A stretch of DNA of 64,000 nt from Struthio camelus (GCF_040807025.1 NC_090956.1:6126517-6190516), one strand, 5' to 3'; positions 36,395-50,851 are shown, counted from the first letter of the stretch. Program-made: numbers and translations. The notes: generated from the sequence alone by a model not told the origin.

Positions 36395-39236
36395 CCTCCA
36401 AATCCTTTCAACTGAGAGAAATGTTACACACTTTTTTCCCCTGTTGCTTGGCATGCTATGCTGCAATAAGAGAAGTCTGCAAATAAAGGGGAGAGATCAT
36501 GGAGTGTGACCATGAACAAAGAGCTGGGCACATACAGAGCAGAAAACAGCTTAGACTGTGAGGCAGCAAGAAAGAACATAAAATATCTCTGGCTGAGCAC
36601 ATGGGCCTATCTCCTCTGCTGGGAGATGTAGGGGCTCCAAGCGCAAGCCAGCCTACATCTGAACAACGTGAATCTGTCTTGCCTCCCAGCTCACAAGAGC
36701 CTGCCATTTACCCAGGGACGGGGAGGACAACTTTTTTTGGCAATCCCTGCCATCTTTCCCATGGCCCTCTCAAAGCGAAAATGCCAAGCACCTTTCCCCA
36801 TCCCTCCCTTGTAGTATGGCATGGGCGGGGCCTTGGCTTCCTCGAGTCCTTCCACTGCTCAGGAAGGACATTGCTGGGAGTCTGGCTCTGCAGTTGTTGC
36901 ACTCCAAGGCTTTGGGCCAGAAATGGATCGGCTGGAACTGTACAGACTCCACTGCAAAGACTAGGCCTTCCAAGAAAAGTTATCTGCATACACTTGTAAG
37001 CATGGTTATTTAACTTGTCCTTTCTTTGCTCTATTTTTATTGCCAATTGTTTGAATTACACAAACGATATTTTCTCTCAATGTATTATATAAAACATTAA
37101 AATGTACTCACAATCACAAAAATTCTCTCATATATATTTATAATCTCTGGATTACCAGCATTAACGCAGAGGTAGCTTCTATGTGCTTATCACTTCTCAC
37201 TGCTTCTGCACCCACAATATACAGCACAAGAAAGATAAACACATTTAAACTACTCATCCGTTAACACATCTGCCATCCAAAAACAAATGCAAGGGACAAG
37301 TTTACAAGGAAAATCAGAGGAGGAGACAAGTACAATTACTGTGATGTGTCTCCACCAGTGTCTGATCATTAAGGACGATGATAAGAGAATTAAGTGTCAT
37401 TCCAAAGAATTCTGGTCATTCGGCAGCTGTTTCTAGTGCGAAAAGCACTAAGCAGAGAAGAAGAAACAAGGAGGGAAACCACAGTGAAACAGAGCAAATA
37501 GGCTGGCCAGTTACCTGTGTTTAGCCCAGGAGCTCCTTTGAATCGCTGAGGAGGCAACCGGTCAACAAGGCAGGAGCCGGTCTGTATTTTCAGTGAATGC
37601 ACCCAAAACAATTCCCATACTTGGGAAGACACACAACAGCAAGTGTAGTCCTCACCCACACTCTGAAGGGGAGCAAAGTAGAAGGACAGCAGATGCCCCA
37701 GTAGCAACATCCACTGCAGTCTCCACCTTCCCTCCCTTTGCTCCTTCTTTCCTGCTCTGATAGTTAATGTGCATGGTCACACAATAGCTGTGACTTTGAG
37801 GGAGCAGGAGGTAGAGGAGACCTCAGCCCTCAGTGCTGCAGTAGCCTGGATGGCCATCTCTCCTAGAAGAGGCCAAACACCTCCATCTCTACTTGCAGGG
37901 AGATGAAGGCACGCAACACTTCCCAGCATCCAGCTTCAGCAGCAGTAGATAATATTAGACCACAATTCAGTCTCTGTTCCCACCCCTCTCTGAAACGTCT
38001 CGAAAACATGCTCAGCCCCAGCTCTGCCTAGTCTTTGATACTGCTTTCACAGGCTAATCTGTGCCTTAGCAAGGCTCAGGTGCCACAATGACTCCTCAAG
38101 GGCAATTAAAGGTTGGCAGGCCACCTTGCAGCCATTAGCAGCCATGGAGCAGGTGGGGATCTCGCTCTGAAGATCGTCAAAGTGATAGAAAATGATGCCT
38201 GTCAGATGTGAGTCTCGCTACCTTCTTGCATTCCCCTGTATTTCTGTCTCCTTTCCTGGAGAGGAATCATTGCAGCTTTATCACAAGGTAGGAAGAATCA
38301 GCCCAGTGTATCTACACTGTCCTACCAGAGGAACCAACCTCCTCTCTGCGCACAGAGCACTCTTCTGGGGTGGTCAGCAAATTATCAAAACTTTAGATCA
38401 CGACTAAACGCAGACCCAAACCCTCAGACCCTGACTGCTCAGCCGGAGCGTCTCTGCGTAGCCCCATGAACAGCCCTGATACTGCACATGCTTTACTTTC
38501 TCTGGGTTTTAAGGCAGGAGTCGTTCACCACCAAATTAGTTTGATAATGTGACTTTTTAGAAAGACATCAGCCTCCACTTTTCTTGAGCCGAGGCTTGCA
38601 CCCAGGGCTGCTGAAGCGGCTGCTTGTAGGTAACGAGCTGTCTGCTTGATTCCCGAGTACCCTTTTAACTGCTGGGTCTCGCTTGCAAATTCAATCAGCC
38701 ATGCTTGCTGGAATCACTCCCACAGTCGCCCCAAATTTGAGGAACTTAATAGGAATGGCCAGGCATGAAAATCTGACCTTCACCATCAGTGAATGATGTT
38801 GCTAAGGCTGACTCCTTACACATTAGTCAGACTGACTGCTGCTCCCTGTAAGATGCATAGATGTCAAGTGCACCTTGACTGTACATTAGTAATAAGTTAG
38901 TGGAGGTACCTCTCGGTTTCTTCAATCAACAAGCAATCACCCTCCTCTCTTCCCCATGGCAACCAGGATCCAATAATCACCTCATCACCTATTCCAAATT
39001 GAGGCTGAAATGCATGTTCCCAAAGACCGAGAGCTCTAATCTTTAATAAACTGCAAACACTTGTTACACACTCAGACAAAACATCTTCCAAGCAGCACAT
39101 GGATAAATTTTCCTTTCTCTGTTTCGAAGTATTATGGGATGGGAAGGATAGAGAAGGTGAATATTTAAATAGCCTGTCAAGGGAAAATCATGCTTTGAGA
39201 CCCAGAAAACTAAATGCTGCAGAGGTGAACCTTCCG

Positions 39237-39254
39237 ACAAACAAACAAACAAAG
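39237..39254 (+). repeat. ACAA/CAAA tetranucleotide repeat
   Basis: About four copies of ACAA. A similar short run occurs at about 32151-32161. Confidence 0.85.
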
Positions 39255-42200
39255 GATCGTGAATGAAGTGTTTCGTTTTGGCCATGAAGAACCCTTCTCT
39301 CACATCTTTTTTCTGGCTATTGCAGCCAAGGCATTTACACTGCACAGAAAGTATTCTCGTTTTTGGGCCGATGCAGCAGAAGGCATCTGAAACAGAAATG
39401 GGGGTCACTATTTGCTTCTTTGCTGTCTGCTCTGGTTTCAAGAAATCAGCTATTATGACATTCAGTCTGGCCAGAGATGCTTAGATAAAGCCAACTGTGC
39501 ATCTCTCAGTAGTAGCAAATATATTGCCAGATTGTCTGAAAAGGGAGAGCTAGGACTCCCTCTTAAGACGTGATGGAGGAAGCTGGGCATTCATGTCTGT
39601 TCTCCAAAACCACTTGCCTTGTAGAATTTTTCTAATACTAGATTCTCGCTCCATAATAAGCTGGGCACTGAATTTTACTCAACAAAATTTTAAAAGCCAG
39701 ATTGACTATACACATTCAAAAATGCAAGATTAGAATTTGGGCTTTTGGCCAAAATATTTGTACTATAAAAATGGTATTAACTAGATGGCATGAGGAAAAA
39801 GGGGAAAAATGAAAAGGTGTAAACAACTTCTTGGGAAATATTTCAAACCCGGAAAAAAACTCTTCAAAGACAGGGAAGGATAGGAAAGTAGATGGATAAT
39901 AAGAACACTAAGATATGTGCAGTCCTTGAAGAATACATAAAAAGCCTCCGATAAGAAACTATTGAAATAAATGTGCAATATCGTGGCACCATCTACTGGG
40001 TGTCAACAGGAAAAACTAAGAAATGGAAGAACGGAAATGTGAGTCATTTAATGCCAACGGGACTGTCAACAGACAGAATGCACAAAAGCACCTGCAAAAT
40101 CCAAGAGAGCCACCAGCTGCTTGGATCCAGCTCGCGGACTCTTCCCTACCATAGCGCAAACAAGTCTGAGAGCACCTCTTCCACAGGCCTTTTCTTTCTG
40201 CAGTCTTCAAAGAAAATAGCAAAGTAGGATACATATATTCTCTTTCTGGTGAAAAGACAGGTACCATATGTCAGCTTTTAACTAGGAAATGCTAGGTGCA
40301 CATTTCTCCTTTTACAACCAAGAAAAATAGACCTACGTGAACATCCAACAGAAATGTTAAGCAGCGGCTTTTCATGTTTTGAATCAACTCTTTTTCAAGC
40401 CACACAGTGGAAAAAGCGTAGACCACAGACATAAGAAGGGCTTAAATTTAAGTCACGCATACAGTATGCACAAAGCTTTCATAACAGCCTCCCTGCTCAG
40501 TTCTCCCTCGGCTGTGGCACTGGGCTTCCAGTGTGCCTGGTATCGTGCTCTTTGGTGGCTCCAGACCTCACCTCTGGCATGCTCCAAAGCACCCAGCCTC
40601 TCCTGCCCCAGCCTGGAGGTGGACTCACATGCCCTTGCTGCTCCACATCCCCAAGGTCGGCAGCAATTTCCAGCAAAAGTCCCCTTCCCTGAGCCTCAAT
40701 CTCACGAGGATGCCGTCTTCGCAGCTCGCAGACCTCCCTTCTGTTTCATTCTTGCTCTCGCCTCGAAGGCAGCTTCCTTCAGCAGGAGCAGACACTACAG
40801 TTAAACAGGTCCTTCTTATAATGAACACACATTGTTATCTTTTCCTGCCACTTTTCACAGAATGTGCAAAGAGTTCCCAAATAGTCACACCTTGCTCCCA
40901 GAGAATCACCCACTGTGCTGGAGACACTCAATACAATAATCTTACAAATAACTGTAACGAGAAGACGCAGGATCCGTATTGTTCTCTGCTAAATTGCTTG
41001 ACTATAATCCAGGTTTCTTGCAAGGCTACTTTTGGATATATGCCTACAGCATTTGATGTCTGGATTTAATCTCCACCATTGCACGTCTCTGAGCCTTTTG
41101 AAGAAATAATAAACTTCTCAGTGATGTAGTAGGTGCTGAGATCCCTAAGATCATGCAAAATGGAATAGGAAGTCATACGTCGCCAGGGTCGGTTGCTGTA
41201 GTGTGCAGAGAAGCTATTAGTATTTTCAGGACCCCGATCTCCGTGACGGTTGGGCACATCATTGTGCCACAGAGACACTCCAGTGTCTTGAAAGTGAATT
41301 CTGGAATATCTAAAATGGTCATTTATCATATCTTGTCATCTTCCAGCTCCGCAGGAACCAACTCATGTTTCCTAGCTCATCACTGAATCACACCATGGGG
41401 TATTCCGTAGGCAACTCGATTTAAAAAGTAATGTCAAATTAAAAATGTTGAAAACAATCCAGCGGTAAAATTAGCAGTCTCTGGACACTATAAAGAAAGG
41501 CCATTAAATTTAATTCTCATGCTTCTGTAACCTATATCAGATTGACAAATTGAGAGTTTTGGGTTGTTTTTTTTTTTTTAAGAATTCAGCTTTGAAATGG
41601 AGTGGATGCCTCAGCAAAATTGCCTCCTTGCATCACATGCCCACTTGCACCAAGACTACAGCACCAAATCTCAAGGAGAAAAAGGGGGGTTTCCACAGGG
41701 ATTTGTGATGAAACTGGATATAAGTTGCTAACTGCCTTTATGATGACTTGACAAGATATTAGAACCTTCATTCCATTTAATTACTATAATTAATTTGTTC
41801 TTTGATAGGCTCCTTTGACCACCTAATTCTACGAGATGTGAGGAAATCTGAGGTTTCACCATATTTCCCAGCTGGAGATAAAAGTAAGTTGGAAAAGGTA
41901 ATTTTCTGATGACTTCATGGTGATTTTGAACTTCAGCTTCCCCACAGTACACCAGTTTGTGTCTCTCACAGGTCAGACACATGGATTTACTTAGTTATAT
42001 CAACTTTCATTTTTAAGAAGAAAGGCCTTATATCTGCTCTGAACTAGACTACTGTGATATTTCAGCTTTTAAAGCAAAAGATAAAACTTTGCATGACCTT
42101 TACATTTGCAAAATATTTTTTTTAAATATGTGTAGTGATGATTCTTTTCTTGTTCCTGGCATCAGTGATGTCTGTTTTGCAATTTTATATTTCCACTTTT

Positions 42201-45200
42201 AAGACCATCAGAAGGACACTACTCCAGATGATTTATGTGTCTGCTACAGTGATATTTTGCTACTTCTGCTTTTAAGAGAACAGATAGGGATTAGCTGAAC
42301 TCTACAGAGCTGCATTTTGCAGACTAGTGGAATATAAATAAGAAGGTTGTGGAAACACTTGCCGAGATTGCTGTTTTTCAGCTGCTGCAGGACCAAAACA
42401 GAACAAGGCTTAGTAACATATACTTTATAATCCCAATCAATAAACTAATTGAAATATTTCAGGTACTTCTTCCAGGTTTTTCTTTTCATTAGAAACAACT
42501 ATTGGACATGAGACATACAAAACACTTTGAGAGTTGCAGCTTTTTTAGAGTGGTAGAAAGCTCTGAGCCTTTTCCTGTCTTATCTCAGCCTTTTTGTATG
42601 TCTCAGGTCCATTACAGCACGGTCCACTTAGAAGCCATTAGTCATCTATTGGCATAGTTAGGAAGCTAATAGCTTTGAAAATCTGATCCTTGTGAGCACA
42701 AAGCATTTGGTCATATTAGACATGCACATCACCAGATTTTTTGGTGGTGCAAGCACAAAGTGCCAGAAGGATGTGCACGCAACCACCCATCCTTGCTGTC
42801 AAATCAGCCCCAGGGCCCGGCAGTCTGGTGCCCCCAAAGTCAAAGCGCCCACCCTGGGCCTTGTTTCCCCAGAGCATCCTCCAGATGCAAGTCCTGCTGT
42901 ACCAGAGGGATGCCTAGGGGAGGCTCCTTTTGCAGACTGACTTCATGTCTGAAGGCAATCAGACTAGGAAAAGCACCAAGCAATTTCTCAGGCACCACGA
43001 CATTTGCGCCTTGGCATTTTCAAAGTGCCATGTTAAGGCTGCATCATGTAGCAGCAGGAATTCACCTCGGCAATGGCTTTCTAAGTCCTCCTTTCCCAGT
43101 GAAACCTCGGGGTGGAGAGAGTCACAGAGTCGCTGCCCCAGGAACAGCCGTGCATGCTGCTCGCATCCTGCCCACAGGAGACAAGCACGAGAGGAGAGAT
43201 AGGACACACGTGCCAACCACTTCTGTGCTTTTTTACAGGTGCTGATAAAAGCCAGCGCGAGCAGGTTGGTTGGCTGCTGTTCTTTGCCGTATCTGGCTCC
43301 ACGAGAAGAGCAATGATTTGCCGTGGTGCTGTGCTGCAAGCAGAGAAAAACTGACAGAGGAGTTCAGGAAAGGAGGCAATTACGCAGATCTGTGCAGTGC
43401 TCTCCTGCTCCATGGTGAAGCAGAGACCAACTGAAACAGCCCTGTGGCAGGGAAAAGGAGGAAGCTCTGGTCCTAGGGCAGCCAGCCAGCCCCAGCTCCC
43501 AGCACTCTGCCGTCAACTTGTATGTGAAGCTGGAAAGGCAGCAGCAAAGATCACAAGTCCAAAGATGCTCTGAGCTATCTGGAGTTCAGCCTACACCAAG
43601 CAGTAGACAAATAGGATGTTCTCACAGGTTTTGCTTACTTGTGATTCTTCATTCCATTTCTATCTTCCGCATTCTCCCCCTTTTTGGCCAACAGGGCATT
43701 TCTCCCTCATCTGCAAACTGTCATCATCCACAGAAAGTGCTTTGCCACCATCACGGGTCTGGTTTCACAGATGATGATTTTTGCCTTCCAGGCACACGGG
43801 GAGCTTGCACCAGTTTTGGGTCCAGCTGGGTCAGTAGAGGGGCTCTTCCACATGCCCAACAAACCTGCCTACTCAAGACAGGTCAGTCTCGGCCATTACC
43901 AGCATCTCTTCAAACAGCTCCTGAGCAGCAAAGGAAGAGCAATGGGACATGCACATGGCCAGCTGTAAATGAGGCAGAGGGCTTTCCCTTTCAAGCTTGA
44001 GCCCCCATCAGCTCCTGAGAGCACCAGCAAGCTGCCGGGTGAGGGAGAGCCAGGCTCACCGGCGGCTGACGCAGCATGTTTCCTTGACGTTTCTCCAGGG
44101 GCACCCATGTCCTTTCTGCAGTTCTGCTTCACACCCAACCCTGCAGCCTTTTGTGACGCTGGTCTCTCAGGTCAGTGGGCCTTTCCTGCTCTCCCGGGGC
44201 CTCACTTCTCCGCCCTGTCCAGCACCGCCTTTGCAGAGACACAACGGGAATTACAAGAGAGGAACAATTGCGGAGTGTTATTTCTGCTGCCAGAAATGAG
44301 GCATCTAAAGCACTGTTGGCTTTCCATGAGTCTCATACACTGATGTCTATACCTAGGCTCCTAAATCACCTTGCCCTCCTGAAATAGTTACACTTTTTCC
44401 CTTCAAAGGACCCCAAATTTCCCCTTAACTGGCTGACATTCCTCGGGTGGGCACTAGGTGGCAAAACATCATGAGAAAGGGATTTTCCTGTTTCGCCTAA
44501 CCCCTTTTGGAGCTGAAGGTTTGTGGTGGTTTTCAAATACAGCTGGAAATACGGTATTTGGAAATCTAGATGAATACAGCCCAGCAGTGGCACAGGTCAA
44601 TTTGCATTCCTCTTCTACCTCCAAGCAGAGGTATTCGTGTATGAATGTCTAAAGCTGTTTCCTCCACAGCCGGTCTCCTTCCTGCTGACAGGTTATGGCC
44701 ATAGTGCTTCAAATATTCAAACAGTGCAGACTGATTCGAGAATAATGAATCTATTTACAAAGACATGTCGGTTCCTTGCAAAGGGCATGGGGCAAGCAAA
44801 CGTGTGGCACGTGATCTGTGGACGTTTGCAAGCCTCTGTTCAGACAACATCGCAAGCTGCTTGTATTAGGGACTCCAGACCCAAGAACTGCTCTTTTTTG
44901 CCCCCGCTATTCCCCTGCACGTCTCCATGTCTTGCACCACCCCAGCTGGGATGCACCCCTGGTGCCTAGTTATCCTGCTCCCGCTCCTTCTCCCACTTGT
45001 CTCCATGTTGAGTTATGGGGACACATTAGTGTCTTTGGCACCCCCATGGCCAGTGTGCATGTGCGGAGAGGAGCAGGACCACCGACAGCCCAAGCCACAC
45101 TGGGCTGCTCTGTGCCACCCTGCAGCCGGCTGGGGCAGAGACCAGCAGGGTAGACACTTCCCTGAGACCCCCAACAGCCCCCCAGTAAATCCATGCCCAG

Positions 45201-46079
45201 CACACACGAACCAGAATGAAACCACAGCAAGTTCTGCGGAAACATGTCTGCCCAACGATTTGCTCTCACACAGGTTTTCTTTTTGAAGGATTGCAACTTG
45301 GAGGTGGGTCCTGCAGGGCACTGCGTTAGGATCACGGATCCTGCGGCTCTGGCAATGTCACCTCAGGTTTTATGGAGCTGGAGCCGCCCCCCTGCCCATC
45401 GCTGGCAGGAAGTGCTCAGCAGATCATACACACAAGCTCTGCAGGAGCAGAGGCCTCTGTGTTCATACAGCAGCTGGCAAAAGAGGTTTCTAGTCCACCA
45501 CTAGATGCAATACAATATAAGCAAGAAGAAAAACATCGTGGCAGTCAGAGCCTGCAATAACATCTCCATTCATCTACGTACTCTAAAAATACCAATTCAT
45601 TCACAACGTCGGAGACCTTCATCCAGAAACCCCCACTGGGTACCTCCATCTTTTAGCTGCTCACCTGGATTTATGTCAAAGTGCATGAATCCGTTTGAAT
45701 CACATCTCAGCACACCATGGCGAGGCTTTGCAGCACCTCTGGTGCAACCTGCGTGTGTGACGCTTGGCACAACTGCCATGTCTCCAGGTGCAGTGAGATT
45801 CAGGATGCTCCATGGTGCGGGGCACCTTGAGCTTCTCCAGTGTGCTTCTTGCAAACACCATCCTTGGTCCAGAGAGCCAAAAGGCAGCGGCACCCATCAC
45901 GGAGAACCTGGGGAAACGCTGCTCCTGTCCCACCTCCTCATTGGAGATTTCTGGGCCCTCAGCTTGACTTGATGCTATGAGGGTAGAGCAGCTCCGTTCA
46001 GGTTGCGCTGGCCACATTAATCAGCGTCCCCATACTGCTGAGGACACTGATATAAAGAGAAACACCAAGGCCTGGGCAG

Positions 46080-46960
46080 GGAGAGGACAGCGCTTCGCCG
46101 TCACCGCTCTGCTTGCCTTGCGAGCCACGCCAGGCAGCCTGCCTGGGCACAGAGACGACCTCCAGCCGAGCCGCACACCGCTCCTCCACCCAACAGCAAA
46201 GCTCCCCGGAGACACGCGCGGACCTCCCCTGGGACGCCGGAAACCCTCCTCTTCCCCCCAGGATCAGTGTCTCTCGTTTACCTCGCTCAAACCCAGGGGA
46301 AACTCGCTGCCAATTTCACATTACCTGTGTGGACTGGGCTGAGGGAAAAGCGGATGCGCAGAGAGTCCCGCGGTGCCTGCAAGCACGGCGCTAAATCAGC
46401 CGCGCTCCTGCCCTGGGCTGCTTTCAGCGCGCGCTGCGCGGGGCAGCGGTGGGGCCGGCCGGGCGGTGGAAAAGCAGCTGCCCGAACGGCCAGAAACGCC
46501 CTTTCCTCAGCTCCTTGCCTTCACCGTTCCCTGCTGGCAAGTCCCGTTTTCCTGTTCCACAGTAATCGGCCCGTCGAAGCGAAGCATGGGCTGAGCGCTC
46601 TCACCTTGCACAACGTTGTCAACCGTTTCTGTCCTCCCTGGCAAAAGCTCCTCCTGCCGCAGCTGGGGAACGTCGCCCACCGCGCTTCGCCTTCACCCAC
46701 CCGCAGAAACTTCCCCTCACAAGCTGCTTTTCTCCCCCTCTTCTAGCCCTCCGGATGTCCGGGTCTCACCTCGGCCTCTCTGGATCCTTTGCACAGCTTT
46801 AGCCCCTTTGCTAAGGGGCCTCGCGGCGCTTTAAAGCGCGCACACTTTCTGCTCGTTTTACAGCGCTCCGCTTTGCTGGGAGCGCCTACGGGTGAGGCCG
46901 TGCCTCGCTCCAAGGGAAGCCCGACCAGACAAACAGCACCCCAAATCCCCCGTCGAGGAG
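46080..46960. promoter_or_regulatory. CpG-rich block, candidate promoter of unknown transcript
   Basis: CpG dinucleotides and GC content rise sharply over about 850 bases, with a peak at about 46370-46480 (GCGCGC words and GGGGCCGG-type Sp-factor sites). In vertebrates most such islands mark promoters, yet the nearest recognised genes are about 20 kb left and 13 kb right. Overlapping open frames on several frames (up to 159 codons) are what stop-poor GC-rich DNA gives by chance, and none resembles a known family. It could start a long non-coding RNA, an alternative CHST12 exon or an unrecognised gene. Confidence 0.4.
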
Positions 46961-48924
46961 GGGAGGTCAGGGCATGCCGTGCCTGCGGCTTTCCCAGAGC
47001 AGGAGACCCGGCAGCAGATGGCTCAGGACACGTCCCGGGTCACGCATGTGCCCGGTGGAGCCGTTTCATCCTAGGCAAAGGTATCCGAGAGCGAGGCCAT
47101 GCCAACTCCAGGGCTTGGCAAGCAGAGGGGAAAATGTGTTTAAAAAATATAGCTTCTGAGCACGGTCTCTGTCTGGAATCTGCCTGCAAAACAACTCAAA
47201 TTTCTCAAAGGGATTCATTATTCAAAACGCCTGGCTGAATAATTTCTGTGAGTAATTGCAGGTCTGAAGTTTGTCCGCAAACAATTCATTAGGAGCATCC
47301 AGGCGGCCAGCTGTAACCGCGCTCTGGCTTCAGTCTGTGCTCCCTGGCTGCGTGGGGAAAACCCCAGAGCCGGGCAAGAAGGGTAAATAAACTTGTTTAC
47401 AAAATCAAGACCTTGGGGGGGAAAAAAAAAAACCCTAGAGAAATTATATTAGGTTAAAATTAGCTGTTTGCATGGACATTTTGGGATATAACTGTGGCTG
47501 AAACCATCTGGGAGAGAGAAGCGAGTGCTGGGTGACGGGCCTTGGCTCCCGTGTGCCCACACGTGGTGCGGGGCTCCGTCCCCAGCGGCCAGCGTCACCC
47601 TAGGGGGGCTACAAAACCGCCCGGACACGGGGCAGGGGGAAGAGCAGAGACGGGGATGGAGGAGCTGCCTCCACCAGCCCGCTGTGGAGGGCCCCGAACA
47701 TCACGTAGAGGAGCGTCGCAGAGCCGTTGTCCCCAGAAAACGTCCCCGAGAAGCACTGACGATTCGGATGCATGTTTGGAGAGGGAGCAGAGACCGACTG
47801 GAAGCATTTCCACAGTTCAGGGCTCTGAGAGTGCACAGGAGCACTGGGCTGAGTACCAAAGTCATCACTCAGACTGTTTCCTGCTGAAATCATGAAATAA
47901 TAGATGTCCAATTAACTGGGAAAGCAAGATGCAAAGAGAAATATTGCTTACAGAGAGCTGGCACAGTGCCAACTGAGTTATAATAAGAATACTTTATTTG
48001 CCTGGGCTTTAGATAACGTATTTCTGTTCTCTCTCTCACTGCCCTTGGGGCTACTGAGAATTTATCAGCTTCTTGGAATAACTTTTCTCTTCCAGTTTCT
48101 CTAAAGCCCTCTCCCAGCTCCACCAGCTCAAATATAACCCTTAACGCTCTTAGACTAAACTCTGCCCTAATAACTGGTGTTAAAGACCAGAGTATCTAAC
48201 ACACTCAAACTGCACACAAGGCTCTTCAAAAGGTGCCTCCGTGGGGAGCAGGGAAGGAGAACAGGGGCTACTCTCCTCCACCCTTTGAACAAGGCAGAGC
48301 AGGCAAAGTTAAAGCCGGCATAGGAAAAAAGTAGGGGAAAAAAGTAGGAAAAAAATTACTGAGGGGGGAAAAAAGCCTGCCTAAGCAGCACTGAAGTTTC
48401 CCACGTCATAATAAAACCAATCGGGTACCAAAAGGACTAGAAAAACGTTAACTTACCAGTGACTTGCCTGGGAAGTTATTAAAGCCCAGGAAACATCCCA
48501 GGCAGTTAAACATTTGTTCAGCACTCAGCAGCTAACACAAGACACATATCAGACAACCTTGAAAAACAGCACGTACGAAAGGCTCTAACTGCAGCGTACC
48601 AAACTATTAGATGCGCGTGGTTTACATTACGCATAACTAGCATCAGCCAAAACCTCTGTATAAGACGTCCAGGAAAAAATCAAGAGGCAGCAGGCTTTTA
48701 CTGGGTCAGTACCTCCTTACAGGCCCTGCAGCGGGAACCTGGTTGCTTAACTTGCCATATAACCACAGCCAAAGGTAGTAAATAACTTAAATCATTTACT
48801 TGCTGCAGCCATGAACCCAAACTGCACTTTCAAGATTTCTGCCTATCTGCCTGGCCCAAGAACTTTTCCGAATCCTTAGAAACAAGTTTGTAGGTTGTAA
48901 CCTGTGGAAAATCGGAGGCATCAA

Positions 48925-49000
48925 GCAGATAAGCGACTTGCTGAAGATCAGAGCATGACCCGATTGCAGAACTAAGGCTGGAAACCCCTTAGCATCTACT
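48925..49000 (+). mobile_element. Possible MIR-like SINE relic
   Basis: Order of words TAAGCGACTTGC, GAAGATCA, TTGCAGAACTAAGGCTGGAAACCCC parallels the MIR segment that runs from AAGTGACTTGCCCAAGGTCA to GCAGAGCTGGGATT. It is badly diverged. Confidence 0.4.
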
Positions 49001-49171
49001 TCTTCGTCACATACCCTGGCCCTGGGAACACAGCCGCTTTCCTAGGTCTCTCTGTTCTCAGAAGAGGGACCACAAAGGCAATTCTAATACACTTACACAT
49101 ACATACACAGTTTATTTGTGTTAAACTGCTGTTTAAACAATCCAGAAAGAGGACTTGAAAATTTTATTTCC

Positions 49172-49188
49172 TTTTTTTTTTTTTTTTT
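49172..49188 (+). repeat. Poly(T) run
   Basis: About 17 consecutive T, equivalent to poly(A) on the minus strand. No retrocopy body was recognised next to it. Confidence 0.9.
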
Positions 49189-50227
49189 GAATTCTTAAAC
49201 CTCTCATTTTGCAAGGTCCCTCTTTATTCACAGAGAGCTTTACTGGGAAAAAGCTTGAGATATGTCACTAATGGGGAAGGGAGCCCTTAAAATCACCAGT
49301 GGATTAACCCCTAGGATGCTGGCGTTTACTACTCTCCTGGGCTGACAAGAGCCGAGGTACCAGGCTGGGGGTCTGTGCAAGGGTCCCAAAGCGCCTCACA
49401 GCCTTCCAGCCCGAATTCCCGACCAGCCTGTGCTGCACAGGAAGGAGAAAAGCACGTTCCTGCTGCGGCATCCCACCCGGCCTGTCCGTCAGAAAGCAGC
49501 AAGCTGCAGGGGACCGGGCGGGCGCTGCTGGGACACGGCTCCCAGGGGCCTCTTCTGCTCTCTTGCCGGCCAAAAAAGAAAAACTAAACGCCTTCACAGA
49601 CCTCAGGAACGAAGTCACAGCCACGTTCAAAGCTTTATACAGCTATTCCTGGGGTTTTCTCCCCCCGTAGCGCTGCGGCTGTGTTTAGGAAGGCCCAGAA
49701 GCTGTGTGCCAGGTCGCGGGTTGCATTTGCTGCAGGAGCCGGGGCTTTGCCTTCCCGCAAATTCGAGACCGGTTGCTTATATCAAGGCACTGGTCCCAGA
49801 GGCAGTTTTGTACCACATGAGACAACAGCATCTCCCAGCTAAGTGCAGAACTGGAAATGATATAGCTCTGTCAATACAGCCCCGAGCCACAAAGTCCAGC
49901 TGAGAATTTAATTCAGCTCTGTCGTGCCCGGGACAGCGACCCGGCCCGCTCGCTTACGCCGCAGCCCCGGGTGGGATTGGCACGTCCTAGGGGTTAGCAT
50001 ACAGGGTGATGACGGAGCCAGAAGTAAAACACAGGACACGGCCGGGGAGCGGAAGAGGCTTCCTCAGGCAGCTCCATCCTGGGAGCTCAGCAAAGCCCCA
50101 GTTCTCATCCGTGGAAGGCTGACACAGGTGCAAAAACGCAATCAAATAACCTAAAACACAATGAGGCAGCCTTTTCCTGTCTTTTCTTGACCTCTTCCTT
50201 TCCCAAACCAAACACTGCTGTTCTTCT

Positions 50228-50244
50228 GGGGGGGGGGGGGGGGG
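50228..50244 (+). repeat. Poly(G) run of 17
   Basis: Seventeen consecutive G on the plus strand. Runs of this length are rare, difficult to sequence and able to form quadruplexes, so the exact length should be treated with caution. Confidence 0.9.
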
Positions 50245-50833
50245 AGGTGGAAATATCCTCTGTTGGTTTTGCCCAAACAAGAAAAAAAGAAAAATAAATA
50301 CAAGGCTGAATCACGCTGCTCCAATATGCTCTCTTTGGGCAGTTGTCTGAAAGGGGCTTGGAAGAGCGACGTCCCTGCGCCACGTCGGCCACCGGCGGGC
50401 AGCGAGCTGCGGTAGCCCAGCAGCTTTAGAAATGCCTTCCCAGGTCAGGGAGCAGAGCAAGCCAAACGTGTGCATTTTCCATTTTTATTGGGGAAAAGGT
50501 TGATTTTGCTTTCAGGCTCAGCGTTGGGCACAAACACAGGCACCGAATGAGATCCTGAAGGCAAATACAAACGGTCTAACCCCCACAAGGGGGTTGTAGA
50601 TGAGAGAAAACACAGGTTGTCTCTGACTGTCTGGCCACATGTTGTTCCTTCACCAACGCATTAACTCTGTCCTCATGGGATTCCTCCTGCCGCTGCCCTC
50701 TCTTCTCAGGAATACGCAGGTCTACCGAAGAGCCAAGAAAGGGTCCTGGTGAAAAGCTTCACTTGCAGACCTCCGAGGGGCATCACAATCTCTGTATTGT
50801 GGTAATAGGCTCGTTCAAACCAAATACCAGGCC

Positions 50834-50851
50834 AAAAAAAAAAAAAAAAAA
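50834..50851 (+). repeat. Poly(A) run
   Basis: Eighteen consecutive A. Upstream sequence does not resemble a recognised processed gene or SINE. Confidence 0.9.

Larger units (their letters stand above)
26530..46080. other. Intergenic, left part of the gene-poor interval
   Basis: About 19.5 kb without a supportable gene. It is mostly AT-rich, with T/A homopolymers (for example 36382-36394 and 41567-41579), a CAAA repeat near 39238-39254 and one clear MIR-like relic near 34.03-34.13 kb. Open frames of 141-178 codons (27756-28196 minus; 40379-41069 plus) show no family resemblance and no splice support. Confidence 0.5.

Noticed and set aside
40379-41069. Overlapping plus-strand frames of 141 and 178 codons
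   Set aside because: Two frames overlap with unrelated biased products and no resemblance to known proteins; no splice or polyadenylation context.
50834-50851. Poly(A) run as the tail of a processed pseudogene
   Set aside because: The sequence before it shows no gene-like body, and target-site duplications were not seen.
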